Shown here one piece after another: positions 24,124-32,797 of a stretch of 64,000 bases of DNA (position 1 is its first letter; each line of letters begins with the position of its first letter). Below the pieces are notes generated by a model. It was given only the letters and a program-made list of their open reading frames with translations. It was not told the DNA's origin and ran no database searches. Position numbers and translations under genes: made by a program. Origin of the DNA: a virus; IMG/VR virus record IMGVR_UViG_3300040935_000019, positions 1 to 64,000 of that record; one strand, given 5' to 3'.

Positions 24124-24543
24124 ATGTATAAAGGTAACGTGGAAGAAGAACTTTCTTTAATAAAGAGAAGATTAAGCGAAATTGAAACCTCTCTACAAAA
24201 AGTAGAGAGATTAACCCAATTATTAGGCGGAGAAGATAAACTAATATCCTTTTTATTGAACGAGCTTAGAGAAAGCGCAAAATGGCATATAGAAAGAGAA
24301 GTTTTTGAAAAAAGAATTTCAGAACTTGAGCACTCTGTGAAAGACCTATACAAAAATCTAAAAGAAGTTGAGTTTTCTATATTAAAATCTATAAACGAGC
24401 AAAAAGAATACTTTATAAGAATAGCTGAACAATTAAAAAAGGAACAAAGTGAGGCTAATTACAGGATTATAGCTACTGTAGGTATAATTGTAACAATTAT
24501 TAACGTAGTTCTAAGGCTTGTATCAGACTTTTTTGCTAGGTGA
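24124..24543 (+). CDS. XhlA/holin-like coiled-coil protein with C-terminal membrane helix
   Basis: Residues 1-115 are a long charged coiled coil (EEELSLIKRRLSEIETSLQKVERL; LEHSVKDLYKNLKEVEFSILKSI). Residues about 117-137 form one hydrophobic helix (IIATVGIIVTIINVVLRLVSDFF). This matches the architecture of haemolysin XhlA-type phage proteins that work with a holin. It pairs with the small membrane gene 23 bp upstream on the same strand, and its end overlaps the end of polA by 8 bp. GTG at 24139 behind AAAGGTAAC is an alternative start. No endolysin is adjacent, so the lysis role is tentative. Confidence 0.58.
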   Translation: MYKGNVEEELSLIKRRLSEIETSLQKVERLTQLLGGEDKLISFLLNELRESAKWHIEREVFEKRISELEHSVKDLYKNLKEVEFSILKSINEQKEYFIRIAEQLKKEQSEANYRIIATVGIIVTIINVVLRLVSDFFAR

Positions 24544-26653
24544 TAGCCTTCAAGCATTCTTCACACAAGTTGTGTGAATCGTCTAAAGTCCTATCTATAA
24601 TTATTTCTTTGTCAAGATCAAAATAAAACTGATTATCCAAATAAGTAGACCCGCATTTTTTACACACAAACTCCATCTTTGTACCCACTTCCACATCAAC
24701 AGGAGTATTTCCTCCTATAATCTCTCTTCCTGACTCCTCCATTATCTTAACTATGTTCCTTATTGCTTCAAATATTTTATCCCTTCTTATCTCAAAGAAA
24801 ATAGAATCGTGTATTGAAAGAGTTATATATCCATATCCAGTCTTCACCAAATAATCAAAAAGCCTCACTAAAGCTGTTTTAGTAATAGAAGCAGACGTTG
24901 CTTGAATGGGGTGGTTTTGTCCTTCTCTTCTAATAGACGCTATTTTTGAAAAGTAAGAATTCATCTTTGCTAACTTTTCAAATGTTTCTTTATCTATCCT
25001 AAAAATCTCAAAAAGCTTTGTGTTTTTGAAATTTTCATAACCCATATCAAAAATTTCCTTATTAATATTCATTGATAAGGCCGTGTCCATAAATGCACGA
25101 TAAAGATCCAGATATTTATTAATGTCAAAATCTAGATTTGGAACCTGATACCTTCTTATTCTTCCAATAGCATCCCTTGTGTAACCACGTTGTACAGCAC
25201 TGTTTGCGCTTTCCTCCAAAAATCTTTTTACATCCGGAAAGCTTTCAAAAAAACTTTGAATGGCCTCCTTGGCTTCCTCCAAAGTATCAAAAAATCCACG
25301 ATTATAAAGCCCCATTGCAGAAGTTCCGTAAGGAATGGCAAAAGATACTGTTTTCGCCTTTTTTCTCAAATCTTTTGGTACCGGTTGGTCCTCAGGAATT
25401 TTAAAAATTTTTCTTGCGTTTTCTGAGTGAAGGTCTTGAGAATTTGCGCTTTGAATAAAAGAAGTATCTCCTGATAAATAAGCTAAGATTCTCAACTCTA
25501 CTTGCGAGTAGTCTATAAACACAGGAACATACCCTTCTTCCGCAATAATCATTTGCTTAAACCACTGTGGAACATTCTGAAGGTTTGGATTCCTAGAACT
25601 AATTCTCCCTGTTGCAGTCATTACCGCATAGTACTCAGAAGTCAATCTGTTCCACCTGTTTAGTTTCTTCAAATACTCGTCAGAATAAGTAGAGACTTCT
25701 TTAGCGAGTTTTTTGTACTCAATAAGTTTTTGTATTGTTGGATCACTAGAGGCTTTTTCTAGTGTTTGTTTTGAAACATTTTTTAGTCCAAGAATTTTAG
25801 CTAATTTAACCGGAGATTTAAGGTTTATTTGTTTGTATTCAACGTCATCAAAAAGCGAAGTAGACAAATTATCCTTTTTCACGAACCTGTAATAAATCTC
25901 TTTTTGCAACTCTTCTTCCAATATTCTTAACTTTTCCTCTTCTTTTCTAAGTTTTTCTGCCCACTTGTGAGCATCAATTTTTACCCCAACAATCTCCATA
26001 TATGTTAGAACAATATTTAAATCTGATTCCAAAAGAAATACTTCTCTCAAGTCCTCTTTTAAAATCTTATCCCAAAGAACTTTCGCTAAAGGAATGAGGT
26101 ATATTACATCCTTTACAGCATATTCCTTTTGCAAAGTTGTAAGAGGCCTAGACCAATCCGAAGTTTGAAGTTCTTTATCAAGCAAAACATCTAATTCTCT
26201 TTTTAACACCGCCTGTAAGCTGTGAGAAAACTTAGTAGATTTAGTTCTCTTTCTTGCTTCCAGTTCAAATAGTTGTTCAACCTCACTCTCCATATCTTCT
26301 TTAACAGCTTCAAAAAACTCAGACACCTCGTCAATATCAATTCCCGCATACAGAATTCCAGAAGCTACCATCGTGTCAAAGATTTCTCTAGGATAGATTC
26401 TGTTTTTAATAAAAAACTTCATGTCAAATTTAAAGTTATGTCCTATTTTAAGGATCTCCTCATCTTCCAATATTTGTTTAATATACCAATAGCTTTCTTG
26501 GTCTAATCTAAGTATTTCTACCCTTCCGTCATCATGAGCTAATTGAATAAGAGCAATATCACCGGAATATGGAGACAAACCCCCTTTAGATCCTTCACCA
26601 AATGTTTCAATGTCTATCCCAACCAATTTTTTGTGTGAATAGAAATCTTTCAT
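24536..26653 (-). CDS. polA: Family A DNA polymerase with 3'-5' exonuclease and C-terminal zinc finger
   Basis: A 705-residue replicative polymerase. N-terminus: DnaQ-like proofreading domain with LVGIDIET, GHNFKFDMKFF and the later TLQKEYAVKDVIYLI. Polymerase motifs: TGRISSRNPNLQNVPQ; motif A VFIDYSQVELRILAYLSGD; motif B RKKAKTVSFAIPYGTSAMGL; HPIQATSASITKTALVRL; motif C LSIHDSIFFEI. No 5'-nuclease domain. The O-helix residue equivalent to E. coli Phe762 is Phe, so ddNTP discrimination is expected. Unusual is a four-cysteine tail (Cys664, 667, 697, 700), probably a zinc finger, absent from standard Pol I. Consensus promoter and AAGGAGG precede the ATG. Confidence 0.93.
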   Translation of the reverse strand: MKDFYSHKKLVGIDIETFGEGSKGGLSPYSGDIALIQLAHDDGRVEILRLDQESYWYIKQILEDEEILKIGHNFKFDMKFFIKNRIYPREIFDTMVASGILYAGIDIDEVSEFFEAVKEDMESEVEQLFELEARKRTKSTKFSHSLQAVLKRELDVLLDKELQTSDWSRPLTTLQKEYAVKDVIYLIPLAKVLWDKILKEDLREVFLLESDLNIVLTYMEIVGVKIDAHKWAEKLRKEEEKLRILEEELQKEIYYRFVKKDNLSTSLFDDVEYKQINLKSPVKLAKILGLKNVSKQTLEKASSDPTIQKLIEYKKLAKEVSTYSDEYLKKLNRWNRLTSEYYAVMTATGRISSRNPNLQNVPQWFKQMIIAEEGYVPVFIDYSQVELRILAYLSGDTSFIQSANSQDLHSENARKIFKIPEDQPVPKDLRKKAKTVSFAIPYGTSAMGLYNRGFFDTLEEAKEAIQSFFESFPDVKRFLEESANSAVQRGYTRDAIGRIRRYQVPNLDFDINKYLDLYRAFMDTALSMNINKEIFDMGYENFKNTKLFEIFRIDKETFEKLAKMNSYFSKIASIRREGQNHPIQATSASITKTALVRLFDYLVKTGYGYITLSIHDSIFFEIRRDKIFEAIRNIVKIMEESGREIIGGNTPVDVEVGTKMEFVCKKCGSTYLDNQFYFDLDKEIIIDRTLDDSHNLCEECLKAIT

Positions 26654-26686
26654 CTGATGTCCTCCTTAAGGACCAAACACACCTTA

Positions 26687-26715
26687 ATGTTACAACATTT
26701 AACCCTTCATGTCAA
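26687..26715 (-). promoter_or_regulatory. polA promoter
   Basis: Minus strand TTGACA (26710-26715), 17 bp, TAACAT (26687-26692). The leader of about 25-30 nt contains AAGGAGG. It is divergent from the promoter at 26732-26760. Confidence 0.82.
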
Positions 26716-26731
26716 CCTTCAGCAAGGCTTC

Positions 26732-26760
26732 TTGACCTACCCCTGCTTGTCTGCTACACT
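26732..26760 (+). promoter_or_regulatory. Promoter of the 26.8 kb orphan gene
   Basis: TTGACC (26732-26737), 17 bp, TACACT (26755-26760). The ATG at 26778 is 17 nt beyond the -10 box, leaving a leader of about 10 nt with only GGTGG as a possible SD. Confidence 0.75.
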
Positions 26761-26777
26761 TTTCTTGGTGGCCACGC

Positions 26778-27281
26778 ATGAAGACGCATAAAGCAAACAC
26801 AATTAATCTTGAACGATTTTTTGAAATCACGGAAGAAAAGCTATTGGAAAGTGGGTACATTACAAAAATAAACAATAAAGAATTTGTTTTGCGCAAATTA
26901 TCAGGCGCTCTTTACGGCATTCTAGGCAAAAACTTAGCTGAAGAAATAAACGTTTGTTTTAACGTATATTTGGAACACCACAATCTGTTCACGGCGTTTT
27001 TTTCATACAACCGCAAAACAAACTCTTTTAATTGTTCGTTTAATACTTATTCGGGACAATACAGCTCAGATATATCAGACAGCTTTATAGAGGTTGCTAT
27101 TCGTGTTTCCAGCAATGATATAAAACATATTGATTCAAAAGTTCATGAAATAAAAAATATTTTTCGCAAATACTACATAAGTTTTTACGAAACACCTTAT
27201 TATTATTACGTTAATTCTGTTTCCACATCCGTGAATACGGCGTTTCATCTAGATATTGAACTAAAAAGAATAATAATTTGA
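26778..27281 (+). CDS. Orphan hypothetical protein (167 aa)
   Basis: A rightward gene with its own consensus promoter, embedded between leftward replication genes. The product is Asn/Tyr/Phe-rich with mixed strands (CFNVYLEHHNLFTAFFSYNRKTNSFNCSFNTYSGQYSSD) and helices (VSSNDIKHIDSKVHEIKNIFRKYYISFYE). Codon use includes CGC, GCG and GGC more often than neighbours, possibly a separate origin. Single promoter-driven orphan genes against the main orientation are often phage moron or host-takeover genes, but that is inference. No terminator is seen after it. Confidence 0.7.
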   Translation: MKTHKANTINLERFFEITEEKLLESGYITKINNKEFVLRKLSGALYGILGKNLAEEINVCFNVYLEHHNLFTAFFSYNRKTNSFNCSFNTYSGQYSSDISDSFIEVAIRVSSNDIKHIDSKVHEIKNIFRKYYISFYETPYYYYVNSVSTSVNTAFHLDIELKRIII

Positions 27282-27298
27282 ATATCAATCATTAGTTT

Positions 27299-27374
27299 TG
27301 GCGGGCCTGGAGGGATTTGAACCCCCGACCTAGCGGTTAGAAGCCGCTTGCTCTATCCCCTGAGCTACAGGCCC
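27299..27374 (-). tRNA. tRNA-Arg (anticodon UCU), CCA encoded
   Basis: Minus strand cloverleaf: acceptor GGGCCTG/CAGGCCC, D arm GCTC...GAGC, anticodon arm AGCGG-CTTCTAA-CCGCT with anticodon TCT, T arm GGGGG-TTCAAAT-CCCTC, discriminator G and genomic CCA. It decodes AGA/AGG; AGA is the usual Arg codon of this A+T-rich genome. About 63% G+C, far above its surroundings. It lies 12 bp after the dnaB stop and is probably cotranscribed. Confidence 0.95.
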
Positions 27375-27386
27375 TCGCAGATAGGA

Positions 27387-28850
27387 TTATAACACATCCT
27401 CACTTCCTGTCAGCATTGCCCTATATACTTTTCCTACAGGAGATTTTAAATAAGCAAACTTAATCATCTTCTTTAAGTTTTCTTCATCCCTCTTAAACTT
27501 TATCCCCGGATCAAACAAAACATTAACAAGAGAGTCAAAAATCATTTGACCAGAAAATGTTGGGCCATTTCTGTGCTTTTCAATTCTGTAGTTAAGAACT
27601 CTATACCTAGGTATTTTATTAGACTTTCTTGATGAAATAACGTTTCCAATGTTTGAAATATCATCTAAGTCATTAAGTGTTTCAAGATCTATTGAGGGAC
27701 TATCATCTGATTCCTCCTCTTCTTCCTCTTCCTTCTCCTCATTCCAAAGCAATAATACAAGAGATGCGGCTTGTTCAATATCACCACTCTCCTTAAGATG
27801 GGACATCTCTGGATCTTTTGTTCCCATACGATTTAATTGAGAAAGCTCAACTATAGCTACATTTAGCTCTATCGCTAGATTTTTTAATTTTTGCACGATA
27901 GATGCCACTTCTTGATGTCTAGATTGACTAACCGTTGGGTTGGTAATTAATTGAACATAGTCTAGATAAAATACTTTTGTATTGTGCTGTCTTACACTTT
28001 TCCTCATAATCTCTTCAATGTTTTGTATCGTTGGATTTCCCAAAGAAGTTAACTTAAATGGAACCCAGTTCAATGTTTTATTGATAAGTTCTATTCTTTT
28101 CTTTTCCTCCTCTGTAATTGTTCCGGAAAAAATTCTAGATGGTGATAGATTGGTAATAATTGAGTAAATTTTCGCTCCTAACTGCCAGACAGACATTTCC
28201 ATAGAAATAAAGTGCACTGGGATATTAGAAAAAGCTAAATTCACAGCAGACCACAAAGAAAATGAGGTCTTTCCAACTCCTGGCCTTGCTCCAATTACAA
28301 TAGTGTTTCCAGGTGTAAAGTCATTTAACTTAGAATCCATATAGCCAACATAAAATTTGTAAACTTCTTGAGATTGGCTGGCTCGTTCTAGAGTTTCTTC
28401 TAAAACATTTTGTAATGAAAGGTTATCACTTTCGGCAAAATGCTCTGTAACCAACATTGTTCTTAGATTTTCTAGCACAGAAGAAACTGTGCTTATGTCA
28501 TAGGATCCATCAAGAGATTTAATAATTTTTTCCCTTACTGAAAATACGAGGCCCTTTTCCTTAAGCTCTGATACTAAGTAGCTAAAGTAGCTTTTATCGT
28601 TGCCAATATCTTCCACCTGTGTAACGCTTTCAGCTTCTTCAATACCATTAGCAATTAGAATGTAAAGTATTTTTTCCCTATTCACGCCTAGAGGCAAAGA
28701 CTTTATGGCTTTAAAAACGTGCTTATAATACCTAAAGTGCGATTCTTCAAGACCGAACTCTTCAATAACTGCCCTTCCATAAACTGGTATAAGCACTAAA
28801 ATTTTTTCCTCAAGAGCTTTTAGGCTTTCCGCCAGTTGTTCTTTAATCAT
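27387..28850 (-). CDS. dnaB: Replicative DNA helicase, DnaB family
   Basis: A 487-residue hexameric 5'-3' helicase. N-terminal helical domain (residues 1-130) for primase contact, then the RecA-like core: Walker A GARPGVGKT (about 187-195), VHFISMEMS, Walker B VFYLDYVQLI, IVQKLKNLAIELNVAIVELSQLNR, and the DIEQAASLVLLLWNEE segment. A run of glutamates and aspartates (EEKEEEEEEESDDSPSID...) of about 40 residues is inserted after DIEQAA and looks disordered. GGGGGG serves as SD. Third gene of the operon from the promoter at 30.9 kb; a DnaG-type primase is encoded at 47 kb. No helicase loader is identified, so one of the two unknown upstream genes may do that job. Confidence 0.92.
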   Translation of the reverse strand: MIKEQLAESLKALEEKILVLIPVYGRAVIEEFGLEESHFRYYKHVFKAIKSLPLGVNREKILYILIANGIEEAESVTQVEDIGNDKSYFSYLVSELKEKGLVFSVREKIIKSLDGSYDISTVSSVLENLRTMLVTEHFAESDNLSLQNVLEETLERASQSQEVYKFYVGYMDSKLNDFTPGNTIVIGARPGVGKTSFSLWSAVNLAFSNIPVHFISMEMSVWQLGAKIYSIITNLSPSRIFSGTITEEEKKRIELINKTLNWVPFKLTSLGNPTIQNIEEIMRKSVRQHNTKVFYLDYVQLITNPTVSQSRHQEVASIVQKLKNLAIELNVAIVELSQLNRMGTKDPEMSHLKESGDIEQAASLVLLLWNEEKEEEEEEESDDSPSIDLETLNDLDDISNIGNVISSRKSNKIPRYRVLNYRIEKHRNGPTFSGQMIFDSLVNVLFDPGIKFKRDEENLKKMIKFAYLKSPVGKVYRAMLTGSEDVL

Positions 28851-28871
28851 TTTGTCCCCCCCATCTTTCTG

Positions 28872-30131
28872 CTATAAAAGTGCCACTGTTTTTCCAAACG
28901 CATCGGCTACAATTCTAAAAATTGGTTTAGATTCTACGAACAGGCTTTTTCCATTAACTTTCATTTTTGGCTTAAACACGTAGGTTCTATTAGTTAAGTT
29001 AATAGTCGTTGATAAAGGATCTAAGTAGACGCTAGACCTACCAATTTTTTCCGAGAAGAAGGAAAACAACTTTGTATATACATCTTTGTCAAAGTTGTTC
29101 GTAATTATTATTGGATTAAAGAAGTCTTTTACATTATGGCCAAAAAGCTTTGGAGCGATGTAGCTAAAAATTACAGTATCCCTAATAAGATTGTCTTCTC
29201 CATTAAGAAAATTTGTGTATCCAGAATCAACTTTATCTACAAGGTTATCCAGAGCTTCCTTAGATTTCTTTAAATTTTGAACAATGAGTATATAGTGTTT
29301 TCCGTTGTACATAAGTTGAGCCTTTGGTGCAATATCTCCTGGTTCAAAAGCGGCAACATAAGCTAATTTGTATCTCTCTAAAAACACAACTTCTATGGAT
29401 TTTATAATATCTTTCATGCTTACATTAAAAGTAGCACTTAGTTCTTCTATAAGCATAGACAACAAAAAGTCCCCAGAAAGTTCTTCTCGTGGTATATGCA
29501 ATAAATTTATTGTATATGGTTTCATAAAAGCCTTTTTAAATACTACCGATTCATTGTTCTTTAAGTATAGTGATGGAATAAAATCAAAGGAAATTTTCAC
29601 ATTAAAATAATCGTCAGATAAGTAAAAATTTTCTAAGCTAATGTTTAGAGAATAGTCTTCATAGCTTTCATAAATATCTTTCATGTAAACCTCTTTTGTA
29701 AAGAGAAAATTCGAAATCGATGGCACTTTATCAAGATCAAAAGTTTCTAGAAGCTTGTTAGATAGCTTATCAAAAAATTCCTTGATAAATTCGTTAAGTT
29801 CCTTTTTACTACTAATCCTTGGTAGCTTTACCTTAAACGAATCTGACTTTTCGTTAAAAAACGAGTGAATTGTATTAAGGTGTTTTTCTCCGATAATATG
29901 AAAAATACCAGATTGCTCATCTTCGGTACGGAAACTTTTATCTTTTAGAAACTTAGAAATGTCTTGTCTAAATAAAGAAAGCAGTCTGTCCTCTATCTTT
30001 CCGATCCCCTTGTATTCTAGTACCTTAGAGTGTTTCAAAACTGACATTTCGAGTGAAGAGGAATCTAAAAATTCTTTAACTGCTCCTCTTACTGCAGTGT
30101 TAAGAAGCTTTTTGTATTCTGCTTTGTCCAT
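28872..30131 (-). CDS. Hypothetical protein of the helicase operon (419 aa)
   Basis: A soluble mixed alpha/beta protein beginning with helices (MDKAEYKKLLNTAVRGAVKEFLDSS) and containing strand-rich middle parts (YSLNISLENFYLSDDYFNVKISFDFIPSLYLKNNESVVFKKAF). No Walker, zinc or nuclease motif was found. It is the second gene of the three-gene dnaB operon, 21 bp upstream of dnaB, so a replication role is likely. Its strand pattern resembles that of the next gene upstream only loosely. Confidence 0.7.
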   Translation of the reverse strand: MDKAEYKKLLNTAVRGAVKEFLDSSSLEMSVLKHSKVLEYKGIGKIEDRLLSLFRQDISKFLKDKSFRTEDEQSGIFHIIGEKHLNTIHSFFNEKSDSFKVKLPRISSKKELNEFIKEFFDKLSNKLLETFDLDKVPSISNFLFTKEVYMKDIYESYEDYSLNISLENFYLSDDYFNVKISFDFIPSLYLKNNESVVFKKAFMKPYTINLLHIPREELSGDFLLSMLIEELSATFNVSMKDIIKSIEVVFLERYKLAYVAAFEPGDIAPKAQLMYNGKHYILIVQNLKKSKEALDNLVDKVDSGYTNFLNGEDNLIRDTVIFSYIAPKLFGHNVKDFFNPIIITNNFDKDVYTKLFSFFSEKIGRSSVYLDPLSTTINLTNRTYVFKPKMKVNGKSLFVESKPIFRIVADAFGKTVALL

Positions 30132-30148
30132 CTTATCCCTCCTTAGTG

Positions 30149-30880
30149 TTATTTAGCAATTGAAAAATTTAAAATATTCACATCAATCGTTATTGCTTCG
30201 TTAATGAAGTACTGATTAATGTGTTCAAATTCAAACTCATCTATAGCAAAATCTCCAGACACATTAAATACTGGATTTGTTTTTTCAAGGGTGTTAAATA
30301 TAATTTTTGATACATCGGCTATCGAATGGTATAAACTCATATAATAATCTGTTCTAGATTTCTTCTTAGCAAGAAAACTTTTTCCGTATTTCAAAAAAAG
30401 TAGTCCCACTGAGTCCTTCAAGTTCCTAAAAACCTCGTGGTAGTGTTTGTGATTTATCAATGAGCTATAATATAACGCCACGTTTTTTTCTTTTGGCATT
30501 AGAGAAAATCTCAAGTCATTAAATGACCCCTCAAAACCAAAAACAGAATCTTCTCTGATTGAAAAAACTATAGCTTGAATGGAAGGCTCGTTCTTCATTA
30601 TCAGTGATAACGCTATGTAAACATTCTCTTTGTTAGGAATAAAAATCTTGTAAGAATCTAAGAAGTCTATAGTTTTTTCATCTGCAAATCCTCTAAGGAT
30701 CTCAGAAAACTTGCTTAAAGAAACACAGCTATTCAGATTACTTAAATCTAGATCTCCAAAGGTTTGCGAATAAAAAACATTTTCAAAGAAACAATTTTTC
30801 TCTAAGGGTAACAGGCCAACAAAGTTGGAAACAACATTTTTATCAGAGATGGTTGCAGTGATGTTCACACTATCGGCCAT
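30149..30880 (-). CDS. Hypothetical first protein of the helicase operon (243 aa)
   Basis: The start is ATG at 30878-30880, 11 nt from the -10 box TATAGT of a consensus promoter, giving a leader of only a few nucleotides; a GTG at 30887-30889 would lie at or before the transcription start. The product is mixed alpha/beta (SVNITATISDKNVVSNFVGLLPLEKNCFF; PSIQAIVFSIREDSVFGFEGSFNDLRFSLM). No motif is recognised. Given the operon it may act in initiation or helicase loading. Confidence 0.7.
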   Translation of the reverse strand: MADSVNITATISDKNVVSNFVGLLPLEKNCFFENVFYSQTFGDLDLSNLNSCVSLSKFSEILRGFADEKTIDFLDSYKIFIPNKENVYIALSLIMKNEPSIQAIVFSIREDSVFGFEGSFNDLRFSLMPKEKNVALYYSSLINHKHYHEVFRNLKDSVGLLFLKYGKSFLAKKKSRTDYYMSLYHSIADVSKIIFNTLEKTNPVFNVSGDFAIDEFEFEHINQYFINEAITIDVNILNFSIAK

Positions 30881-30891
30881 ACCTACCACAG

Positions 30892-30920
30892 ACTATAGAC
30901 CAACCGCTTCTAACTGTCAA
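30892..30920 (-). promoter_or_regulatory. Promoter of the dnaB operon (near-leaderless)
   Basis: Minus strand TTGACA (30915-30920), 17 bp, TATAGT (30892-30897). It lies immediately downstream of a terminator (30926-30954), so transcription is reset here. The ATG is 11 nt after the -10 box. Confidence 0.88.
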
Positions 30921-30925
30921 GGGGC

Positions 30926-30954
30926 AAAAAAGATAGCCCACTTGCGTGGGCTAT
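30926..30954 (-). terminator. Rho-independent terminator after tRNA-Trp
   Basis: On the minus strand ATAGCCCAC-GCAA-GTGGGCTAT (9-bp stem, GNRA-type loop) is followed by CTTTTTT. The stem core AGCCCAC/GTGGGCT is the same as that of the terminator on the other side of the tRNA. Confidence 0.85.
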
Positions 30955-30956
30955 TT

Positions 30957-31032
30957 TGGCAGACCGTGTGGGACTCGAACCCACAACCCCCGGTTTTGGA
31001 GACCGGTGCTCTGCCAATTGAGCTAACGGCCC
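30957..31032 (-). tRNA. tRNA-Trp (anticodon CCA), CCA encoded
   Basis: Minus strand: acceptor GGGCCGT/ACGGTCT (two G-U pairs), D arm GCTC...GAGC, anticodon arm CCGGT-CTCCAAA-ACCGG with anticodon CCA, T arm GTGGG-TTCGAGT-CCCAC, discriminator G and encoded CCA. It lies between two terminators of nearly the same stem, with only about 20 nt between the upstream terminator and its 5' end, so its promoter must overlap that terminator or it relies on read-through. Confidence 0.95.
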
Positions 31033-31052
31033 CCGTATATTTCCATAATAAC

Positions 31053-31084
31053 AAAAAAAATACAGCCCACACAAGTGGGCTGTA
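31053..31084 (-). terminator. Rho-independent terminator after the Hef-like gene
   Basis: Minus strand TACAGCCCAC-TTGT-GTGGGCTGTA (10-bp stem) followed by eight T. A weak TTGTGT...TATTAT pair (18 bp) overlapping it could start the tRNA-Trp transcript. Confidence 0.85.
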
Positions 31085-31159
31085 TGAAAGGAGGGACCAT
31101 CATGTTTCCAACCTATATTAGGTTATCACATTTCTTGTATCTTATCAAGTGGCGCTTCC

Positions 31160-32791
31160 CTATTTGTGATAAACATAAACCAAATTTCCACAAGTAGGAA
31201 TTTTGTAGTATCCGTTAATTTCCATGTTTTTCTCTTCTGTCAAAGCCCCATCAAAGAAAGTTATTCCAAATTTTCCTGTAGAGAAATACTCCTTGATCTT
31301 GTGCTTTTGAAAAAATTCTCTTGAAAATACTTTTCTTCCATCTTTTGTGTAGAAATAACCTGGTTGAGTTATAGAAATTCTTTTGAACCCCAGCTTTTCA
31401 TACACTTTTCCGTCAGAGAACATGAGATCGGCATAAGAAATGAGAGATTTAGGCTTAAAAACACTAAGAACTTTTCCTAGAAATCCAACTGTAGTCGTGT
31501 GTTTTTTGTTTGCAAATCTGATTAGTTCATACTCATACTCTTTTCTATATCTAGGTTTCGAAAAAGCGGCCACAGAAACTAATTCATCTCCAACAAAAAA
31601 TCCAAAACTATAAGAAAAAGGAACTTTTCCTCCGGAAATATGATTCTCTTCAAAAAACTCAGAAGCTTGGTTATAATCTATTTCACAAATAGTACCTTTT
31701 CTGGCATAGAAAACTTTGTCAAATATTCCAAGTTTTGCTTTAATCATGGAAGTAACCAAGTCAGTTTTTTCAAAAACCCAAAAATCGTAGAAGAAAAGAA
31801 CATTTATTCCCCTATCCAAAAAGAAAAATTTTTTCTTCTGAAGGTGGTATGGATTCTTTTTTCTGTCAGAATGCCAATACGATCCATTAAGTTCCACTCC
31901 AACTCCCAAGTTTTCAAAAATAAAATCTACCTCCAATCCATCTATCTTCTTTCTGAACTCAAAATTCACAGGGATATGAGAGGCTATTTCTTCCTCAAAA
32001 AACGACTCAAGAGATGATTTCTTTTGTCTGCATTCTGGGCAAGATGAAACTTTGTATCGAAGCAAAACGTTCAAATGATAATCAAAAGTTCTTCCACAAG
32101 AGCAAATAAGACTAACCTTTTGTTCTATAGAACGAAAATTTATACCTACTAATTTTAGATTATTTTCTTCAAGGTAAGAAAAAACCCTATTCCTAACCTC
32201 AATACTCTTTTTTTGTAAAGCTTCTCTTTTTCTTTTTTCATCAGCAATTTTTCTAGCCTTTAAGGAAATGTTCTTCCTGAGATTTTCAATTTTTTCCTTT
32301 TTTCCAAGGTATCTATCACGTAAAGTTTCATAAGAGAAATCTGCCAGAATTTTTGAGTCAAGTACAAAAATAAATCTAAACCTACCAAAGTCCAGAATGG
32401 CATCTACACCTAAATCTTTATTGTAATCTTCCAAATTGTTGACAAGTTTCATGACTTCCGAAAACTCAGGAAGAAATTTCATTTTGTTCAAAAAAATAAA
32501 AACTAACTCTGCAAGGCCTATCTCCCTAAAATTTTCACTACCTAGTTCTTTATAAAATCTTTCCGTTTCTAAATTGTACTTTATATCCTGAGCTGACTTT
32601 CTAGTGCTAATTGATTTTTGGTACAAGGTTTCGTAGGGAATTAGGTACTTTTTGTCTTTATAATAGACAATTACCCCTTCTGGAGAAAGCTTGTATTCCA
32701 AACCTTCAAGAAAGGATAACATTTTTTCTACTCTTCTTTTTGGCTTTTCAAGCGATTTATGCTCAATTGGACTAGTGAAGTCTATTTTCAT
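31160..32791 (-). CDS. Hef-like homing endonuclease: zinc ribbon, Vsr-like nuclease, Mom/GNAT-like tail
   Basis: Domains in order: a 190-residue N-terminal helical region; a basic helix; a zinc ribbon (CSCGRTF...CPEC, about 235-258); a Vsr/EDxHD-type nuclease core (LEVDFIFENLGVGVELNGSYWHSDRK...INVLFFYDFWVFEKTDLVTSMIKAKLG); and a C-terminal region like phage acyltransferase-fold proteins (FFEENHISGGKVPFSYSFGFFVGDELVSVAAFSKPR). This set is typical of free-standing phage homing endonucleases of the T4 Hef type. Start is ATG at 32789-32791, 6 nt after TACAAT with a TGG extension; the longer frame reads into the neighbouring tRNA. Insertion between two tRNA genes fits a mobile intruder. Confidence 0.72.
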   Translation of the reverse strand: MKIDFTSPIEHKSLEKPKRRVEKMLSFLEGLEYKLSPEGVIVYYKDKKYLIPYETLYQKSISTRKSAQDIKYNLETERFYKELGSENFREIGLAELVFIFLNKMKFLPEFSEVMKLVNNLEDYNKDLGVDAILDFGRFRFIFVLDSKILADFSYETLRDRYLGKKEKIENLRKNISLKARKIADEKRKREALQKKSIEVRNRVFSYLEENNLKLVGINFRSIEQKVSLICSCGRTFDYHLNVLLRYKVSSCPECRQKKSSLESFFEEEIASHIPVNFEFRKKIDGLEVDFIFENLGVGVELNGSYWHSDRKKNPYHLQKKKFFFLDRGINVLFFYDFWVFEKTDLVTSMIKAKLGIFDKVFYARKGTICEIDYNQASEFFEENHISGGKVPFSYSFGFFVGDELVSVAAFSKPRYRKEYEYELIRFANKKHTTTVGFLGKVLSVFKPKSLISYADLMFSDGKVYEKLGFKRISITQPGYFYTKDGRKVFSREFFQKHKIKEYFSTGKFGITFFDGALTEEKNMEINGYYKIPTCGNLVYVYHK

Positions 32792-32797
32792 AAGCTC

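Noticed and set aside
31102-31197. 31-codon rightward frame with AAAGGAGGG 7 nt before ATG
   Set aside because: The SD is good, but there is no promoter, it overlaps antisense the end of the Hef-like gene, and it follows a leftward terminator hairpin.
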